A stretch of 64,000 nt of DNA from NCBI RefSeq assembly GCF_004571025.1, contig NZ_SPQT01000001.1, positions 930,001-994,000 on the forward strand, written 5' to 3'. The translations under genes and the position numbers were made by a program. The first letter of the stretch is position 1. Every line of letters starts with the position of its first letter. The notes under the pieces were generated by a model. It did no database searches. It was not told where the DNA came from and saw only the letters and a program-made list of their open reading frames with translations. Of the stretch, positions 9,580-20,910 are shown piece after piece. Origin of the DNA: Bradyrhizobium niftali. Its GTDB lineage: Bacteria; Pseudomonadota; Alphaproteobacteria; Rhizobiales; Xanthobacteraceae.

Positions 9580-10773
9580 ATGATCGGGAAATTCACCTTT
9601 CAGGCGCCGTCGAACATCATGTTCGAGCCCGGCGCTTCGCGGAAGATCAACGAGCTCGTGGCGAGCTACGGCGCGCAACGCGTGATGCTGGTGACCGACA
9701 AGGGCGTGCGGGGCGCGGGGCTGACCAGGGACGCGGAGGCCTCGCTGGCAGCAGCTGGCATCGAGCTCAGCATATTCGATGAGGTGGTCGCCGACCCGCC
9801 ATCCCATATCGTGGAAGCGGCCGCGGACGCGTGTCGGGCCGGCCGGATCGAGCTCGTGCTCTCGATCGGCGGCGGCAGCGCACTCGACACCGCAAAGCTC
9901 GTGGCCTATCTCGCCCGGACGCCGGATCGTCTCGACGACATTTACGGCGTCGGTCTGGCAAAAGGAAAGCGCCTGCCGCTGTTGCTGGTGCCGACGACGG
10001 CCGGCACAGGCTCCGAAGTGACCCCGATCGCGATCGTCACGACGCCGACCACGGAGAAGAAGGGAGTTGTCTCGCCGGTCCTGATCCCGGACTGGGCAAT
10101 CCTCGATCCCGAGCTGACCCTTGGTCTGCCGGCGCCAGTGACCGCCGCGACCGGTATCGACGCCATGGTGCATGCGATCGAAGCCTATACCAGCAAGATC
10201 AAGAAGAACCCGATGTCTGACCAGCTCGCGCGCCAGGCGCTCGCATTGTTGTCGGCCAATGTGCGGCGTGTCTGCGAGAATGGGAAAGATCTCGAAGCCC
10301 GTTCGGAGATGCTACTCGGTTCGATGCTCGCCGGCATGGCCTTTGCCAATGCGCCGGTCGCCGCCGTTCACGCGCTGGCCTATCCGATCGGGGCGATCTT
10401 CCACGTGCCGCACGGTCTGTCGAATGCGCTCGTGCTGCGCCATGTGCTGGAGTTCAACCTGACCGCGGCCGAGCCGCTGTATGCGGAGCTCGCCGAGATC
10501 GTGAAGCCGGGCCTGCGCGGCAGCGTGCCTGAGAAGGCGCGGGCCTTCATCGACGAAATGACGTCGATCGGCCGCGATTGCCAGGTGCCAGGATCGCTGG
10601 CGGCGGTCGGGATCGGCCGCGACGATCTGAAGAAGCTCGCGGAAGACGCGATGAAGCAGACGCGTCTCTTGGTCAATAACCCCAGGGAGCTGACACTAGA
10701 TGACGCGTACGCGATCTACAGCGCCGCCTTCGGTGACGGTAGCAACCGCTTTGTGCAGGCCTCCCATGGCTGA
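9580..10773 (+). CDS. Iron-containing alcohol dehydrogenase
   Basis: 397-residue group III (Fe-ADH) dehydrogenase. The NAD-binding half has LSIGGGSALDTAKL and VPTTAGTGSEVTP. The metal ligands are the Asp and His in DAMVHAIEAY and two His in AAVHALAYPIGAIFHVPHG. Family members interconvert alcohols and aldehydes or act on hydroxy acids. The RBS CGGAGGAG lies ahead of the ATG. Its last eight bases overlap the start of phaE, so it is translationally linked to the PHA synthase genes. It may supply hydroxyacyl precursors or dispose of reducing power; the substrate is not predictable. Confidence 0.92.
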   Translation: MIGKFTFQAPSNIMFEPGASRKINELVASYGAQRVMLVTDKGVRGAGLTRDAEASLAAAGIELSIFDEVVADPPSHIVEAAADACRAGRIELVLSIGGGSALDTAKLVAYLARTPDRLDDIYGVGLAKGKRLPLLLVPTTAGTGSEVTPIAIVTTPTTEKKGVVSPVLIPDWAILDPELTLGLPAPVTAATGIDAMVHAIEAYTSKIKKNPMSDQLARQALALLSANVRRVCENGKDLEARSEMLLGSMLAGMAFANAPVAAVHALAYPIGAIFHVPHGLSNALVLRHVLEFNLTAAEPLYAELAEIVKPGLRGSVPEKARAFIDEMTSIGRDCQVPGSLAAVGIGRDDLKKLAEDAMKQTRLLVNNPRELTLDDAYAIYSAAFGDGSNRFVQASHG

Positions 10774-11416
10774 GGAGAGCTCCAGCGCAAATCCGTTCGG
10801 CCCGCTCGCCGCGCAATGGATGGACTCCTGGCGCGCGATGGCGGGCGCTGCCGCCGGCGTCGGCGAAAACTGGTCGAGCTCGATGCTGCCCTTCATCATG
10901 AAGCGAGCGGCCGAGAGCGGGTTCGGCGTCGGCCCCGGCAACGACCTCTCCGAGGCGATCGAACGCATGGCCAAGGGACCGCGTCTCGCCGACGTGCTCG
11001 ATTTCGACCGCAAGCTAGCGAACATAACGGCGGCCTGGGGCGAGCTGCAAAGCAAGCTTGCCGCTTATCAGTTCGTCGCATCGCGTCCTTGGATGCGAAC
11101 GGCGCAGCAATACGAGATGAAAATACCGCAGCCAGGCGAGAGCCCCAATTGGCGCGAGCAGCTCGGTGCATGGAACGATCTTGCCAACGAGGAGCTGATC
11201 GCCAACCAGCACTCGGAGGAGTTTTTGGTCGCCCAGAAGCAACTGTTGCAGGCCGCGACCGAGTTCAGGGCCCGGCAATCGGAGATATCGGACGCGATCG
11301 CCGCCGTGCTGGGAATGCCCACGCAGCGCGATTTCGACGATCTGACCCGCCAGATCACCGAGCTTCGACGCGAGGTTCGCGCCCTGGAGCGACGAATCAC
11401 CGGAGCCGCGCAATGA
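10766..11416 (+). CDS. phaE: Class III polyhydroxyalkanoate synthase subunit PhaE
   Basis: 216-residue non-catalytic subunit of the class III PHA synthase, working with PhaC on the granule surface. Family traits are the N-terminal NPFGPLAAQWMDSWRAM, a Trp-rich central part (YEMKIPQPGESPNWREQ) and a predicted C-terminal coiled coil (DFDDLTRQITELRREVRALERR). The ATG sits inside the end of the alcohol dehydrogenase gene; a further upstream in-frame start would overlap it by more than 70 bases. The stop overlaps the ATG of phaC by four bases (ATGA), a strong operon and partner signal. The length is shorter than the roughly 360 residues of Allochromatium PhaE, as seen in other short PhaE forms. 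Confidence 0.85.
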   Translation: MAEESSSANPFGPLAAQWMDSWRAMAGAAAGVGENWSSSMLPFIMKRAAESGFGVGPGNDLSEAIERMAKGPRLADVLDFDRKLANITAAWGELQSKLAAYQFVASRPWMRTAQQYEMKIPQPGESPNWREQLGAWNDLANEELIANQHSEEFLVAQKQLLQAATEFRARQSEISDAIAAVLGMPTQRDFDDLTRQITELRREVRALERRITGAAQ

Positions 11417-12501
11417 GCCCGCAGGTACCGAAGGGCGACGGCTTCGCATATATGAGCGACAAGCTGCTCAAGGCCGGCAAGCTGCTGTCGTCCATCAAGG
11501 ACGAGGACGTCGATGTCGGCGCAACCCCAAAGACGCTCGTCATGCGGCGCGACAAGGTCGAGCTATTTCGCTATACACCCTTGACCGAGCAGAAGGTGAA
11601 GACGCCGGTCCTGCTGGCGTACGGCCTGATCGGCCGCTACACCATGGCGGACCTTCAGGAGGACCGCTCGCTGGTGCGCAGTTTGTTGCAGGAGGGGCTG
11701 GATCTCTGGCTGGTTGATTGGGGCCAGCCGAACCGCAGCGAGCGTTGGCTGACCATCGACGATTATGTCGACGACTACATCCATGCCGCCGTCGAGCGCG
11801 TTTGTCGCGAGACCGGATATGACAAGATCACGCTGCTCGGCATCTGCGAGGGCGGCGTGTTCACCACCTGCTATGCCGCGCTGCATCCGGACAAAGTCAA
11901 GGGCCTGGTGCTGACGATCACGCCGATCGACTTCCATGCCGATCGTGACGATCCCGACACCCATCACGGGTTCCTGAACGTCTGGACTCGCAGTCTCGAT
12001 CGCGCCGACATCGACCGCTTAGTCGACGTCTATGGCGGGCTACCCGGCGAGTTCATGAGTTCGGTCTTCTCGCTGATGACGCCAATGCGCTCGTTGACCA
12101 AGTACAACATCGACCTGATCGACGTCATCGACGACGAAGCCAAGCTGATGAATTTCCTGCGCATGGAGAAATGGCTCGCCGACCGGCCCGCTCATCCGGG
12201 CGAAGCCGCCAAGCAGTGGCTGAAGGATCTCTACCAGGACAACAAGCTCGTGAAGGGCGACTTCGTGCTGTCGGGGCGGCGCGTCGACCTGTCGAAGGTC
12301 ACCGCGCCGGTGCTCAACGTCTTCGCTTTAAACGACCACATCATCCCGCCGACCTGCTCGCGGGCGCTCCGCGCACATGTCGGCACCAAGGATTATTCGG
12401 AGATCGAGCTGCCCGGAGGCCACGTCGGACTGTTCGTATCCAGCAAGTCGCAGGGCTCGCTGACCAAGGGCATTTCGGAGTGGCTTTCCGCCAGGGACTA
12501 G
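11413..12501 (+). CDS. phaC: Class III polyhydroxyalkanoate synthase subunit PhaC
   Basis: Polymerises (R)-3-hydroxyacyl-CoA into polyhydroxyalkanoate. The 362 residues fit the short class III type (about 355). The alpha/beta-hydrolase catalytic triad is visible: C145 in the lipase-like box GICEGG, D308 in ALNDHIIPP and H337 in PGGHVGLF. A much longer open frame extends upstream on the same strand, but it covers phaE in another frame and is not real; the ATG overlapping the phaE stop is the start. A phasin 2 kb downstream and CoA-supplying genes in the run support storage-polymer synthesis. Confidence 0.96.
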   Translation: MSPQVPKGDGFAYMSDKLLKAGKLLSSIKDEDVDVGATPKTLVMRRDKVELFRYTPLTEQKVKTPVLLAYGLIGRYTMADLQEDRSLVRSLLQEGLDLWLVDWGQPNRSERWLTIDDYVDDYIHAAVERVCRETGYDKITLLGICEGGVFTTCYAALHPDKVKGLVLTITPIDFHADRDDPDTHHGFLNVWTRSLDRADIDRLVDVYGGLPGEFMSSVFSLMTPMRSLTKYNIDLIDVIDDEAKLMNFLRMEKWLADRPAHPGEAAKQWLKDLYQDNKLVKGDFVLSGRRVDLSKVTAPVLNVFALNDHIIPPTCSRALRAHVGTKDYSEIELPGGHVGLFVSSKSQGSLTKGISEWLSARD

Positions 12502-12505
12502 CGCG

Positions 12506-14458
12506 ATGAACAAGGACAAGATCGTTTCAGCCGACGAGGCGGTCGCCATCATAAGGGATCGCGATACGGTCTGCACATCCGGTTTCGTCGGCATCGGCAC
12601 GCCCGACGAGCTTCTGATCGCGCTCGAGAAGCGATATCGCGAAACCCGTCATCCCGCAGACCTCACTCTGACATTTGCGGCTGCGCCCGGCGATGCCGGA
12701 GACCGTGGCCTCAATCGACTTGCCCATGACGGTCTCTTGAAGCGCGTGGTCGGCGGCCACTGGGCACTGGTGCCCAAGCTTGGCGAGCTCGCGCTCGCCA
12801 ACCGTATCGAGGCCTACAATCTGCCGCTCGGCTGCATCTCGCATCTTTATCGCAACATCGCCGCGCGCGGCCCCGGCGTGATCTCTAAGGTTGGCCTCAA
12901 GACCTTCGTCGATCCCCGTTTGCAGGGTGGCAAGCTCAACGAGAGTACCACCGAGGATCTCGTCGAGCTGATGCGGATCAACGACGAGGAGTGGCTGCGT
13001 TACAAGTCGTTTCCGATCAACGTCGCGCTACTGCGCGGCACGACGGCCGATCCCGCGGGCAACATCACCATGGAGCGCGAGGCGCTGACGTTGGACAACC
13101 TTGCAATGGCGATGGCGGCGAAGAATTCGCGCGGCTTCGTCATCGTGCAGGTCGAGCGCATCGCGGCAAGCAATTCGCTGAACCCGCGCGAGGTGCAGAT
13201 CCCGGGCATTCTCGTCGATTGCGTCGTGGTCGCCGACCCCACCAACCACGTCCAGACCTACGGCGCGACCTACAGCCATGCCTTCTCCGGCCGTCAGCGC
13301 GTACCGATGGATCGCGTCAAGCCGCTCGAGCTCGACGAGCGCAAGATCATCGCGCGGCGCTGCGCCTTCGAGCTGCCGCCGGGCGGCGTCGTCAATCTCG
13401 GCATCGGCATGCCCGAGGGCGTCGCCGCGGTCGCCGCCGAAGAGCACATGCTCAAGTTCCTGACCCTGACCGCAGAGCCCGGCATCATCGGCGGCATGCC
13501 GCAGGGCGGGCTCAATTTCGGAACCGCGCTCAATCCGGATGCCGTGATCCATCAGAACCAGCAGTTCGACTTTTATGACGGCGGCGGCCTTGATCTGGCC
13601 TGTCTCGGCATGGCGCAGGCCGACAGCGCCGGCAACGTCAATGTCAGCCGCTTCGGTAAACGTCTCGCCGGCGCCGGCGGCTTCATCAACATCTCTCAGA
13701 GCTCGAAGAAGCTGGTGTTTGCCGGCACCTTCACCAGCGGGGGCTTGAAGCTCGCCGTAGAGGAGGGCGCGCTCCACATCCTGCGCGAAGGCACGACGAA
13801 GAAGTTCGTCTCTGCGGTCGAGCAGATCACGTTCAGCGGCGATCATGCGGTGTCGACGGGCCAGCCCGTGTTCTATGTCACCGAGCGCTGTGTGTTGCAG
13901 CGGACGCCCGCCGGCGTGGAGCTGATCGAGGTGGCACCCGGCGTTGATGTCGATCGTGACATCCTGGCCCAGATGGAATTCGAGCCGCTGATCCGCAACG
14001 TCAAGCCGATGGATCCCCGGATTTTCCGCGACGGCCCGATGGGTCTGGACCATATGCTGCTTGGCCGAAGCCTGGCTGATCGGATCAGCTACGATGCCGA
14101 GCGTAACACGTTGTTCGTCAATTTCGAAGGATTTGATGTCAGGACGGTCGAGGACGTCGACCTGGTCCGCCGCGAGGTCGAACGCGCCTGTCGTGCCGTC
14201 GGCAAACAGGTGGCGCTCGTCGCCAATTATGACGGCTTTCATTTGGATTCAGCGGTCGGCGACACCTATTTTTCGATGATCGCCTATCTCGAGCAACGCT
14301 ACTACAGCTCGGCATCGCGTTACACCACCAGCGCGTTCATGCGTCTCAAGTTGGGCGAGGGCCTCGCCGAGCGTCACGTCGCCCCGCACATCTTCGAAAC
14401 CCGAGCGGAGGCGCAAGCTTTTGCGCGGGGACTACGTAAGGAAGAAGCCAGCATCTAA
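12506..14458 (+). CDS. Family I CoA-transferase (acetate/propionate/3-ketoacid type) with extra C-terminal domain
   Basis: Transfers CoA between acyl-CoA and acetate or other short acids. Two tandem CoA-transferase domains fill about residues 1-520; the catalytic glutamate is E324 in LTAEPGIIGGMPQGG, the position expected for propionate CoA-transferase, and GIGMPEGV precedes it. At 650 residues it is about 120 longer than YdiF or Pct (about 525-530). The extension (about 525-650) includes LFVNFEGFDV, VALVANYDGF and RYTTSAFMRLKLGEGL and looks like a separate small alpha/beta domain. It lies four bases after phaC and 15 bases before a phasin, so a role in acyl-CoA supply to PHA is likely. Confidence 0.85.
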   Translation: MNKDKIVSADEAVAIIRDRDTVCTSGFVGIGTPDELLIALEKRYRETRHPADLTLTFAAAPGDAGDRGLNRLAHDGLLKRVVGGHWALVPKLGELALANRIEAYNLPLGCISHLYRNIAARGPGVISKVGLKTFVDPRLQGGKLNESTTEDLVELMRINDEEWLRYKSFPINVALLRGTTADPAGNITMEREALTLDNLAMAMAAKNSRGFVIVQVERIAASNSLNPREVQIPGILVDCVVVADPTNHVQTYGATYSHAFSGRQRVPMDRVKPLELDERKIIARRCAFELPPGGVVNLGIGMPEGVAAVAAEEHMLKFLTLTAEPGIIGGMPQGGLNFGTALNPDAVIHQNQQFDFYDGGGLDLACLGMAQADSAGNVNVSRFGKRLAGAGGFINISQSSKKLVFAGTFTSGGLKLAVEEGALHILREGTTKKFVSAVEQITFSGDHAVSTGQPVFYVTERCVLQRTPAGVELIEVAPGVDVDRDILAQMEFEPLIRNVKPMDPRIFRDGPMGLDHMLLGRSLADRISYDAERNTLFVNFEGFDVRTVEDVDLVRREVERACRAVGKQVALVANYDGFHLDSAVGDTYFSMIAYLEQRYYSSASRYTTSAFMRLKLGEGLAERHVAPHIFETRAEAQAFARGLRKEEASI

Positions 14459-14473
14459 TCGAGGGAGCTGATC

Positions 14474-14902
14474 ATGACCCAGGATATCGAAGCCGTAACG
14501 AAAGCCATGAAGGAGCAGTTTGCGAAGCTGACGGAGAATCTCAAGGTACCAGGCGTGAATGTCGATGCATTGATCGAAAGCCAACGCAAGAACATCGAGG
14601 CAATGTCGAAGGCCGCGCAGTTGACTGCGGAGGGAGCTGCTGCGATCTCTCATCGCCAGCTGGAAATCCTGCGCGTCACCAGCGAGCAGGTGCGCACGGC
14701 AATTCGCGATATGAAGCTGTCGGGTGAGCAGCAAAGCGAGTTCGCCCGCAAGGCGTTCGAAACCGCAATCGCGAACGCGCGCGATCTTGCCGAACTGACG
14801 GTCAAGTCGAACACCGAGGTCTTCAACGTCGTGAAGCAGCGAATGACCGAGGATTTCGAAAGGATGAGAACGGCGTTTCTCCCGGGCGAAGGCAAGAAGT
14901 AG
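14474..14902 (+). CDS. Phasin family protein
   Basis: 142-residue amphipathic helical protein expected to coat PHA granules. The N-terminus FAKLTENLKVPGVNVDALIESQRKNIEAM and the long helix with heptad pattern are typical of the alphaproteobacterial phasin family. It has no signal peptide or membrane segment. GAGGGAGC lies upstream of the ATG. Placement right after the CoA-transferase and near phaEC agrees with a granule-associated job. Confidence 0.9.
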   Translation: MTQDIEAVTKAMKEQFAKLTENLKVPGVNVDALIESQRKNIEAMSKAAQLTAEGAAAISHRQLEILRVTSEQVRTAIRDMKLSGEQQSEFARKAFETAIANARDLAELTVKSNTEVFNVVKQRMTEDFERMRTAFLPGEGKK

Positions 14903-14968
14903 GTGATTACGGCATGGTTCGTGCCCGCTTGGAGAGCGCGGACCTGCTGATCAGGTTGCAGGGGCGAC

Positions 14969-15886
14969 ATGTTTGAAGCGGCTGGCGAGCTAATGCGGGA
15001 CATGGCGGGCGGATCGCCGAAATCCGGACAGCCGGATCGGGAGGGCGTTGTGCTCGGGCTCTCGCCCTCCGGCTTTCACCAATTGGCCTATACCGATTGG
15101 GGGCCCATCGCGGACGAGAGGCCGGTCGTTTGCGTGCATGGACTGACGCGGCAGGGTCGGGATTTCGACCATCTGGCGGAACAGTTAGTGGCTGCCGGAC
15201 GACGAGTGATCTGCCCGGATTTGCCGGGCCGCGGACGCAGCGGCTGGATCGACGATCCCGATCACTACGCGCTCCCCCAATATTGCGCCGACATGAACGC
15301 GCTGATCGCGCGCCTTGGCGTTTCTGAGGTGGACTGGGTTGGTACTTCGCTGGGCGGGCTGATCGGGATGATCATGGCCGGCTTCTCAGGCAGCATCGTC
15401 CGCAATCTCGTGATCAACGATATCGGCCCCTTCGTCTCGTCGACCGGGCTGCAGCGGATCGGCCAGTATATAGGCAAGATGCCATCGCTGTTCGCGTCCC
15501 TTGAAGATGCAGAGATGTACTTTCGAACGGTGCTGGCGCCTTACGGTGATCTGCTCGACGAGCATTGGCGTCATCTCACCACGCACAGTGTTCGTTGGGA
15601 CGATAGCAAACAGGGATACGTGCTGTTATGTGATCCGAAGATTGCGAAAGGGTTTCGGTTGCCATGGTTTCAGCCGCTCAATCTCTGGGCCTATTGGGAG
15701 GCCATCAAGGTCCCGGTGCTTGTGCTGCGCGGCGCTCGCTCGGATTTGCTTTCATTCGATCTCGCGGCAGAGATGCGAAGGCGTAACCGACTGGCCAATG
15801 TTTTTCAAGTCGATGATTGTGGCCATGTACCACCACTGATGGCTCGCGAGCAGATTGATGTGGTCACCCAGTTTCTGCAGGCGTGA
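14969..15886 (+). CDS. Alpha/beta hydrolase
   Basis: 305-residue alpha/beta-hydrolase with [20 protein letters not shown] (oxyanion HG), nucleophile Ser in [16 protein letters not shown] (GTSLGG), an Asp in [10 protein letters not shown] and the catalytic His in DDCGHVPPL. No signal peptide. Its place between the phasin and acetyl-CoA synthetase suggests intracellular ester hydrolysis, for example of hydroxyacid oligomers or thioesters, but no PHA-depolymerase-specific signature was recognised. The start is uncertain because several codons near the first ATG would serve. Confidence 0.8.
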   Translation: MFEAAGELMRDMAGGSPKSGQPDREGVVLGLSPSGFHQLAYTDWGPIADERPVVCVHGLTRQGRDFDHLAEQLVAAGRRVICPDLPGRGRSGWIDDPDHYALPQYCADMNALIARLGVSEVDWVGTSLGGLIGMIMAGFSGSIVRNLVINDIGPFVSSTGLQRIGQYIGKMPSLFASLEDAEMYFRTVLAPYGDLLDEHWRHLTTHSVRWDDSKQGYVLLCDPKIAKGFRLPWFQPLNLWAYWEAIKVPVLVLRGARSDLLSFDLAAEMRRRNRLANVFQVDDCGHVPPLMAREQIDVVTQFLQA

Positions 15887-15918
15887 TGGAACGCTGCCGA
15901 CTGCGTAGGGAGGACAAG

Positions 15919-17886
<1,968 letters not shown>

Positions 17887-17902
17887 GCGGAGAGGGCGGC
17901 GG

Positions 17903-18442
17903 ATGAATATTGATGCAATCGCGATCGGCCATGCACCACCTGATGATGTCAACGTCGTCGTCGAGGTGCCCCTCGGGGGAGAGCCGATCAAGTACGAACT
18001 TGACAAGAATTCGGGCGCGCTCGTCGTTGACCGTTTCCTCTACACGCCAACGCGTTAGCCCGGCAATTACGGATTTGTGCCGCGTACACTTTCGGACGAC
18101 GGTGATCCGATCGATGTACTCGTCGCCAATACCCGTCCCATCGTCCCCGGAGCCGTCATCAATGTGCGTCCGGTCGGCGTACTGAGGATGGAAGACGACG
18201 GCGGCGGCGACGAGAAAATTGTCGCTGTCCCATCGTCTCGTCTCACCCAACGTTACCAGCACGTACATAGCTATACCGACTTGCCAGAGATCACCTGGAA
18301 GCAGATCGAGCATTTCTTCCTTCATTACAAGGATCTCGAACCCGGCAAGTGGGTGCGTCTGGCGGGATGGGGAGACGCGGAAGAAGCCCGCGAATTGATC
18401 GAGGCGGCGATTTCGCGCGCCGCCAACCGAAAATCGCGCTGA
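17903..18442 (+). pseudogene. ppa: Inorganic pyrophosphatase with an in-frame TAG
   Basis: The reading frame encodes a complete soluble family I pyrophosphatase except for a single amber codon at codon 52 (18056-18058). The stop falls between YTPTR and [17 protein letters not shown], where the family has a conserved Tyr (TAC or TAT), so one base change explains it. Everything else is kept: [22 protein letters not shown], the metal-binding [21 protein letters not shown] and a normal terminus giving 179 residues if read through. It lies 16 bases after acs and 12 before adk. Possible readings are a recent null mutation, a sequencing error, amber suppression, or re-initiation at a GTG at 18077. 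Enzyme identity is certain; functionality is not. Confidence 0.9.
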
Positions 18443-18454
18443 GGGAGCGCTGAA

Positions 18455-19027
18455 ATGAGGCTTGTATTGTTGGGACCTCCTGGCGCCGGAAAGGGAACTC
18501 AGGCGTTCAAGCTTTCGCAAATCCTCGCGATTCCGCAGCTTTCGACCGGCGATATGCTTCGCGCGGCGGTGGCTGCGGGAACACCGATCGGGCGACAGGC
18601 CGCAAAGATCATGGAGCGCGGCGCCCTCGTGCCGGATCCGTTGGTGCTTGAGGTAATCGCCGAACGCGTTGCGCAGCCCGATGCCGAGAGAGGCTTCATC
18701 CTGGATGGCTTTCCGCGCACCGTAGTCCAGGCGGAGAGCCTCGACGAAATCCTCAATGGCCACAAACTGGATCGCGTACTGGAGCTCAAGGTCGACGAGG
18801 ACCAACTGCTCGACCGAATACTCGGGCGCGCGACGCAGGCCCGTGTAAATGGAGAAGCGGTACGAGCAGACGACAACGAGAAGGCGCTCAACGCACGACT
18901 GAGGGCCTATGCAGACCAGACACGGCCCTTGACCCACTACTATGGAACCAAGGGATTGCTCAGAACAGTTGACGCCTCGCTGCCTATCGACCGTGTCACC
19001 GCAGAGCTTGTCGAGGCAATTCAATGA
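18455..19027 (+). CDS. adk: Adenylate kinase
   Basis: Interconverts 2 ADP with ATP and AMP. It is 190 residues, the short form lacking a zinc LID insertion. The P-loop is GPPGAGKGTQ (residues 7-16), the AMP-binding part has STGDMLRAAVAAGT and FILDGFPRTVVQA, and the LID arginines are in GEAVRADDNEKALNARLRAYADQT. Bacteria normally have a housekeeping adk in the ribosomal protein operon; this copy sits behind acs and ppa, so it probably recycles the AMP made by acetate activation. RBS GAGGGAGC. Confidence 0.95.
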   Translation: MRLVLLGPPGAGKGTQAFKLSQILAIPQLSTGDMLRAAVAAGTPIGRQAAKIMERGALVPDPLVLEVIAERVAQPDAERGFILDGFPRTVVQAESLDEILNGHKLDRVLELKVDEDQLLDRILGRATQARVNGEAVRADDNEKALNARLRAYADQTRPLTHYYGTKGLLRTVDASLPIDRVTAELVEAIQ

Positions 19028-19389
19028 GAGGAACGGAGCACCGGGCGACGAATGCTCGTTTCCGCCAGATAAGACCTGTGCTGCAACCCCTAAGTCATCG
19101 ACTTTTCTAGTCCCGTAGCTGCCCCGAATTGGCTGCCGTGTCGAATTCCCCATCGGGCGCCGTCTCAGATCGTCACTTGAACCGATTGTTGATATCGGTA
19201 TTTGCGCCACTCGCCGACCGTTTTGGAGCGACGGGATTGCACAAGAAAACAGGGTTTCCGAACTAATGGGTTTCGCGATGTAGCGAACCAGTGGCTGACC
19301 CAAGCGCAGTAACGACCTCTCATCTGATGAAAATGCAAGTTTGGAAGCGCCGCGCGCTTGGGTCTCGCGAGTCACGGAGAAGGTCCCCG
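19028..19389. other. Intergenic stretch between two converging operons
   Basis: No gene is supported here. The plus-strand adk run ends at its left and the minus-strand MFS operon ends at its right. Two imperfect hairpins are visible: GGAACGGAGCA with TGCTCGTTTCC (19030-19063, two mismatches) directly after adk, and GGTTTCGC with GCGAACC near 19266-19290. Either could act in termination, but neither is followed by a run of T. Confidence 0.4.
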
Positions 19390-20820
19390 TCATGTTTCGC
19401 GCGCGGGGATGTGGCGACCAACAACGGCGAGAGAGAGGGCGAGACCGATCATGGCGACGCCCAGCATCAGGAGATAGCCGTCCTTTCCGCCGACCGTGAT
19501 CACCGTTGCACCGGCAAAGGCACTGAGGATGGCTCCAAGCCGACCAAAGGCGAGGGCGGAGGCCGTGCCCGTGGCCCGGACTGAGGTTGGGTAGACATAG
19601 GCGCACACGGCGTACATGGTCGACTGCACCGCATTGGCGAAGAAGCCTTGCACACCTAAGCCTGCTATCAGAATGCTTGTCTCCAGCGCGATGTTCACGC
19701 GGGTCAGGTAAAGCGCGGTGGCGGCGCCGAGGAGGCTGCACAGCAGGAGCGGCCAACGGGAGCCGTACCGGGTGATGGCCATGGCGCATGTCAATGCGCC
19801 GAGCACGCCTCCGAAGTTGTAGGCCGTCAAACCGGACCCCGCAATCGCGACGTCCAACCCTTCGGACGTCAGCATCGTCGGCAGCCACGTGAAGGCACTA
19901 TATACGGCAAGCAGGTTGAGAAAGAAGGCGCACCAGAGCGCGATCGTGTCGCGGGCTCGGCCCTTCTCGAACAACGCAGGAAAACCCTCGCGCTTCTCGA
20001 TTCTTTGCTCGCTTAAATCTGTGAAGATGATGTCGGCCGCGACCGGACGCGACATTCGTCCGACGAGCCGGCGCAGCTCGGTCCAACGCGCGGGCCGGCG
20101 CGTCAGAAAACGGGGCGTCTCCGGAAGTATGAACAGCAGAATGAATCCGAGGAGCACGGCCAGAGCTCCGCCGAGAAAGAACAGGGCCCTCCAACCGAGA
20201 CTCGGCAGGACCAGGCCGGCGAACAGGCCGGCGAGCATGCCTCCAAGTGGGACGCAGACGATGGTCGCCGTAATGGCGAGCGTCCGCCGCCGTGCGGGCG
20301 TGAATTCCGCCGCAACGGTCGTAGAGCTCGGCAAGGCGCCGCCAATGCCGAGTCCCGCAATAAATCGCAGTGCGCCGATGTGCCACAGGTTGGCTGCAAA
20401 GCCGATGCAGAAGGTTGCCAGCCCGAAAACCATCACGCTGACGATGACGGCCCCACGTCGTCCGAACCGGTCGGCAAGGAGGCCGGCGAAGGCGCTCCCT
20501 ATTCCCATTCCGACTAGGCCGGCGGCAAGGGCGGGAGCAAAGTCACCACGGGTAACGCCCCATTCCTTGATCAGAACGGGCACCGCGAAGCCGATCAGCT
20601 GTCCATCGAACCCGTCCATGATGATCGACAGGGCGGCGATGAAGACGACGATTTTCTGCAGGACGGTCCAGGGGCCATCATCAAGGAGCTGCCCGATGTC
20701 AAGCGAGGAATGTGCGTTGTCGCCGCTGCTTCTAACCTCACCAGGAATGCGAGTTGGACTGGAGCCGGTTGCCGCAATGTGCGGAGCAGACAAGGGACCC
20801 ATGGGGTACGACTCTGTCAT
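19390..20820 (-). CDS. MFS transporter, aromatic acid:H+ symporter type
   Basis: 476-residue inner-membrane transporter with twelve hydrophobic segments. The first helix contains IIMDGFDGQLIGFAVP, the DG-x-D signature of AAHS transporters such as PcaK, BenK and MhpT. Loop 2-3 has GLLADRFGRRGAV and loop 8-9 keeps the usual MFS spacing. AGGAGGAAATC precedes the ATG. It is the last gene of the operon with benzoylformate decarboxylase, aromatic aldehyde dehydrogenase and a ketopantoate-reductase-like enzyme, so uptake of a mandelate-type or benzoate-type acid is inferred. Confidence 0.9.
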   Translation of the reverse strand: MTESYPMGPLSAPHIAATGSSPTRIPGEVRSSGDNAHSSLDIGQLLDDGPWTVLQKIVVFIAALSIIMDGFDGQLIGFAVPVLIKEWGVTRGDFAPALAAGLVGMGIGSAFAGLLADRFGRRGAVIVSVMVFGLATFCIGFAANLWHIGALRFIAGLGIGGALPSSTTVAAEFTPARRRTLAITATIVCVPLGGMLAGLFAGLVLPSLGWRALFFLGGALAVLLGFILLFILPETPRFLTRRPARWTELRRLVGRMSRPVAADIIFTDLSEQRIEKREGFPALFEKGRARDTIALWCAFFLNLLAVYSAFTWLPTMLTSEGLDVAIAGSGLTAYNFGGVLGALTCAMAITRYGSRWPLLLCSLLGAATALYLTRVNIALETSILIAGLGVQGFFANAVQSTMYAVCAYVYPTSVRATGTASALAFGRLGAILSAFAGATVITVGGKDGYLLMLGVAMIGLALSLAVVGRHIPARET

Positions 20821-20910
20821 GACTTGATTTCCTCCTGTTGTTTTGCGCCGTGTGGTGAACTGCCAACACGATCTTTCCTATGCCCGCATGACTGCACAGG
20901 ACTTTGCTGT

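Noticed and set aside
10816..11412. Upstream extension of the phaC frame through phaE
   Set aside because: PhaE is clear in the other frame and class III PhaC is about 355 residues; the extension is Arg-rich and unlike any PHA synthase.
13028..14242. A 404-codon minus-strand open frame opposite the CoA-transferase
   Set aside because: No motif, no ribosome-binding site and fully antisense to a gene with an identified catalytic residue.
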